A DNA stretch of 51,879 bases from Leptolyngbyaceae cyanobacterium CSU_1_3 (GTDB taxonomy: Bacteria > Cyanobacteriota > Cyanobacteriia > Leptolyngbyales > Leptolyngbyaceae). A program made the translations under genes and the position numbers. The notes beneath the pieces were generated by a model. That model searched no databases. It had not been told where the DNA came from and saw nothing but the letters and a program-made list of their open reading frames with translations. Positions 51,733 through 51,879 of the stretch are shown piece by piece. Position 1 is the stretch's first letter, and the number at the start of each line of letters is the position of its first letter. The stretch spans positions 1 through 51,879 of the forward strand of contig JAAUOZ010000009.1 of assembly GCA_012034655.1 (NCBI GenBank), given 5' to 3'.

Positions 51733-51879
51733 CTTAGGATTGTGGGTTAAATCACTTTGGAAATTGCATCTGCTTGGATGACCCTCCTCACGAAGTGGGG
51801 CGAGAGCTTTGTCAACCCTTCTTTTCACGGGAGAAGGAGAACCGGACTCTTGCTCCCTCTCCCAACTTGGGAGAGGGCT
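51733..51879. repeat. MITE-like repeat, copy D (truncated by the window end)
   Basis: The left end CTTAGGATTGTGGGTTAAAT matches copies A and B, and the interior has GAACCGGACTCTTGCT and CTCCCAACTTGGGAG. The right end lies beyond the window. It begins 75 bp after the stop of the PLD gene. Confidence 0.65.

Noticed and set aside
1..51879. tRNA genes
   Set aside because: I scanned the spacers on both strands for T-arm sequences of the GGTTCRANTCC type and saw none with a matching acceptor stem; a covariance search would be firmer.

Overview
The window comes from a cyanobacterial chromosome. It carries photosystem I genes (psaK, psaL), the NDH-1 subunit genes ndhF and ndhD, a biliverdin reductase, a glycine-rich RRM protein, a DUF565/Ycf20 protein and several other cyanobacteria-typical families. 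The octamer GCGATCGC (HIP1) and its CGATCG core occur throughout both genes and spacers. A filamentous Leptolyngbya-like or other non-heterocystous lineage is my guess from gene content; no rRNA is present to test it. I found no rRNA, tRNA or CRISPR array.

Layout. 1-5.5 kb: a TIR-bounded repeat, a secreted protein, a site-2 protease with CBS domains, psaK divergent from trpF, a DUF565 protein and aat. 5.6-9.6 kb: rpsN, nth, rseP and serS on the minus strand (nth and rseP overlap by 4 bp). 9.7-18.2 kb: a phosphatase-like protein, an MFS transporter, a multi-PAS histidine kinase, ubiA with a second histidine kinase, and ppx. 18.2-21.3 kb: psaL, then a 2,075-bp segment with the look of an integron gene cassette (GTPase, antitoxin-like small protein, retropepsin-like protease, attC-like palindrome just after the last stop) bounded by a 46-bp perfect direct repeat, then an RRM gene. 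21.6-30 kb: bvdR, a pentapeptide-repeat membrane protein, a CapA-family protein, an aldose epimerase-like protein, DUF2294 and a response regulator. 30.7-33.9 kb: succinic semialdehyde dehydrogenase plus a ThDP enzyme, the pair that closes the cyanobacterial TCA cycle through 2-oxoglutarate decarboxylase. 34-41 kb: a HAD phosphatase, a DALR-domain protein divergent from a Crp/Fnr regulator, and ndhF-ndhD. 41-51.9 kb: an AmpG-like transporter, GNAT, HEAT-repeat protein, HI0933-type flavoprotein, DUF4112, cysteine desulfurase and a lipoprotein nuclease combining PLD, EF-hand and ComEA-like modules.

Two themes cut across the window. First, at least nine otherwise intact genes (histidine kinase, ubiA, psaL, RRM gene, SSADH, DALR protein, ampG-like, HEAT and PLD genes) each carry one single-base frame break, most of them in homopolymer runs. 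Because PSI and core-metabolism genes are among them, sequencing or assembly error is the likeliest cause; each is annotated here over its full inferred extent. Second, several MITE-like repeats of about 150-190 bp share a CTCCCAACTTGGGAG-type core but have different terminal inverted repeats, and they often sit directly at gene 3' ends.
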